From Toxoplasma gondii ME49 (Eukaryota; Apicomplexa; Conoidasida; Eucoccidiorida; Sarcocystidae), in assembly GCF_000006565.2 (NCBI RefSeq), contig NC_031469.1:248001-312000 (forward strand): DNA of 64,000 bases, in the 5' to 3' direction. Position numbers and translations under genes: made by a program. The notes under the pieces are model-generated. The model was not told the DNA's origin. It saw only the letters and a list, made by a program, of their open reading frames with translations, and did no database searches. Position 1 is the first letter of the stretch. The number at the start of each line of letters is the position of its first letter. Below, in pieces: positions 63,571-64,000 of this stretch.

Positions 63571-64000
63571 AACGACACATTTTTAAAGATAGTTTGTGTG
63601 ATATTGAGGTACAGTTCATGCGCAGTACTCGTTCACTAGTGTAACAAGTAGCTAAGTTTATGTTGAACAGAAATACCCCTTCTTCGGGAGACGGATTCAC
63701 TTTCCAACCAGGCACCATTGGAAATGCGCAAACTTCGCATACACTACTTCCCCACCACACACACCCTGACCCTACACTACCCGCCAAGTCACACGCGGGA
63801 ATAAATTTCACTTTTTTGTTACAGAACTGTACTACCGTAATACTTGCACTACCCCTTCAATTTGCGTTGTGACAGCGGGAGGAAGGAGAAACGAGAAAAC
63901 CGCTGGGAAAAGGCGCCTATGATGAACAGTTTATTGCTCCCTCTTAGGCACACGACGGGAAACTGTACACTACAACGGGTCAATAAAACCTGGTGTCAGT
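63571..64000. other. Right-end segment without recognised features
   Basis: AT-rich, with a CACTACTTCCCCACCACACACACC stretch. Only short open frames occur, and I see no gene. Confidence 0.4.

Overview
The window reads as nuclear DNA of a coccidian apicomplexan, most likely Toxoplasma gondii or a close relative such as Hammondia or Neospora. The reasons are intron-rich genes with GT-AG introns, GC-balanced exons with long Ser/Pro/Glu low-complexity inserts, two genes with apicoplast-type leaders, and fragments of mitochondrial DNA scattered through introns and spacers. From memory, T. gondii chromosome II carries ACC1, a gyrase A, a Beclin-like ATG6 and Alba2 in one run of locus numbers. I could not check that order, and I cannot separate the candidate species from sequence alone.

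Layout. At 1-4244 (minus) lies the 5' part of plastid acetyl-CoA carboxylase ACC1, running off the left edge. At 7259-20600 (minus) lies a complete DNA gyrase subunit A of about 15 exons with an N-terminal signal peptide. After a 4.5 kb divergent spacer comes a CRAL-TRIO (Sec14-like) protein (25066-26943, plus), then a Ctr-type copper transporter (30393-32984, plus). ATG6/Beclin-1 (34724-39432, minus) converges on the transporter and diverges from a PH-domain/coiled-coil protein (42116-48525, plus). That gene converges on an Alba protein with an RGG tail (50945-51912, minus). A coiled-coil, Ser-rich protein with three 42-residue repeats (55968-59969, minus) follows, and its 5' end was not located. 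The last 4 kb hold no gene I can support firmly.

How the genes work together. ACC1 and GyrA are adjacent, on the same strand and both apicoplast-directed (fatty-acid synthesis; organelle DNA topology). The others serve separate functions: lipid transfer, copper uptake, autophagy or apicoplast maintenance through the PI3-kinase complex, and RNA/DNA binding. Nothing suggests an operon. Exon coordinates were derived by matching conserved family residues to GT-AG sites and checking that codon phases agree across junctions. They agree for ACC1, ATG6, the copper transporter, the PH gene, Alba, the coiled-coil gene and the first 13 exons of GyrA. The last GyrA junction and the middle of the CRAL-TRIO gene remain ambiguous.

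No new multi-gene system is evident. The points most worth a second look are the mitochondrial-DNA insertions inside introns, the ~52-nt intron or frameshift in the CRAL-TRIO gene, the altered GyrA box and QRDR residue, the large loop of the copper transporter, and a short dispersed repeat present in two inverted copies.
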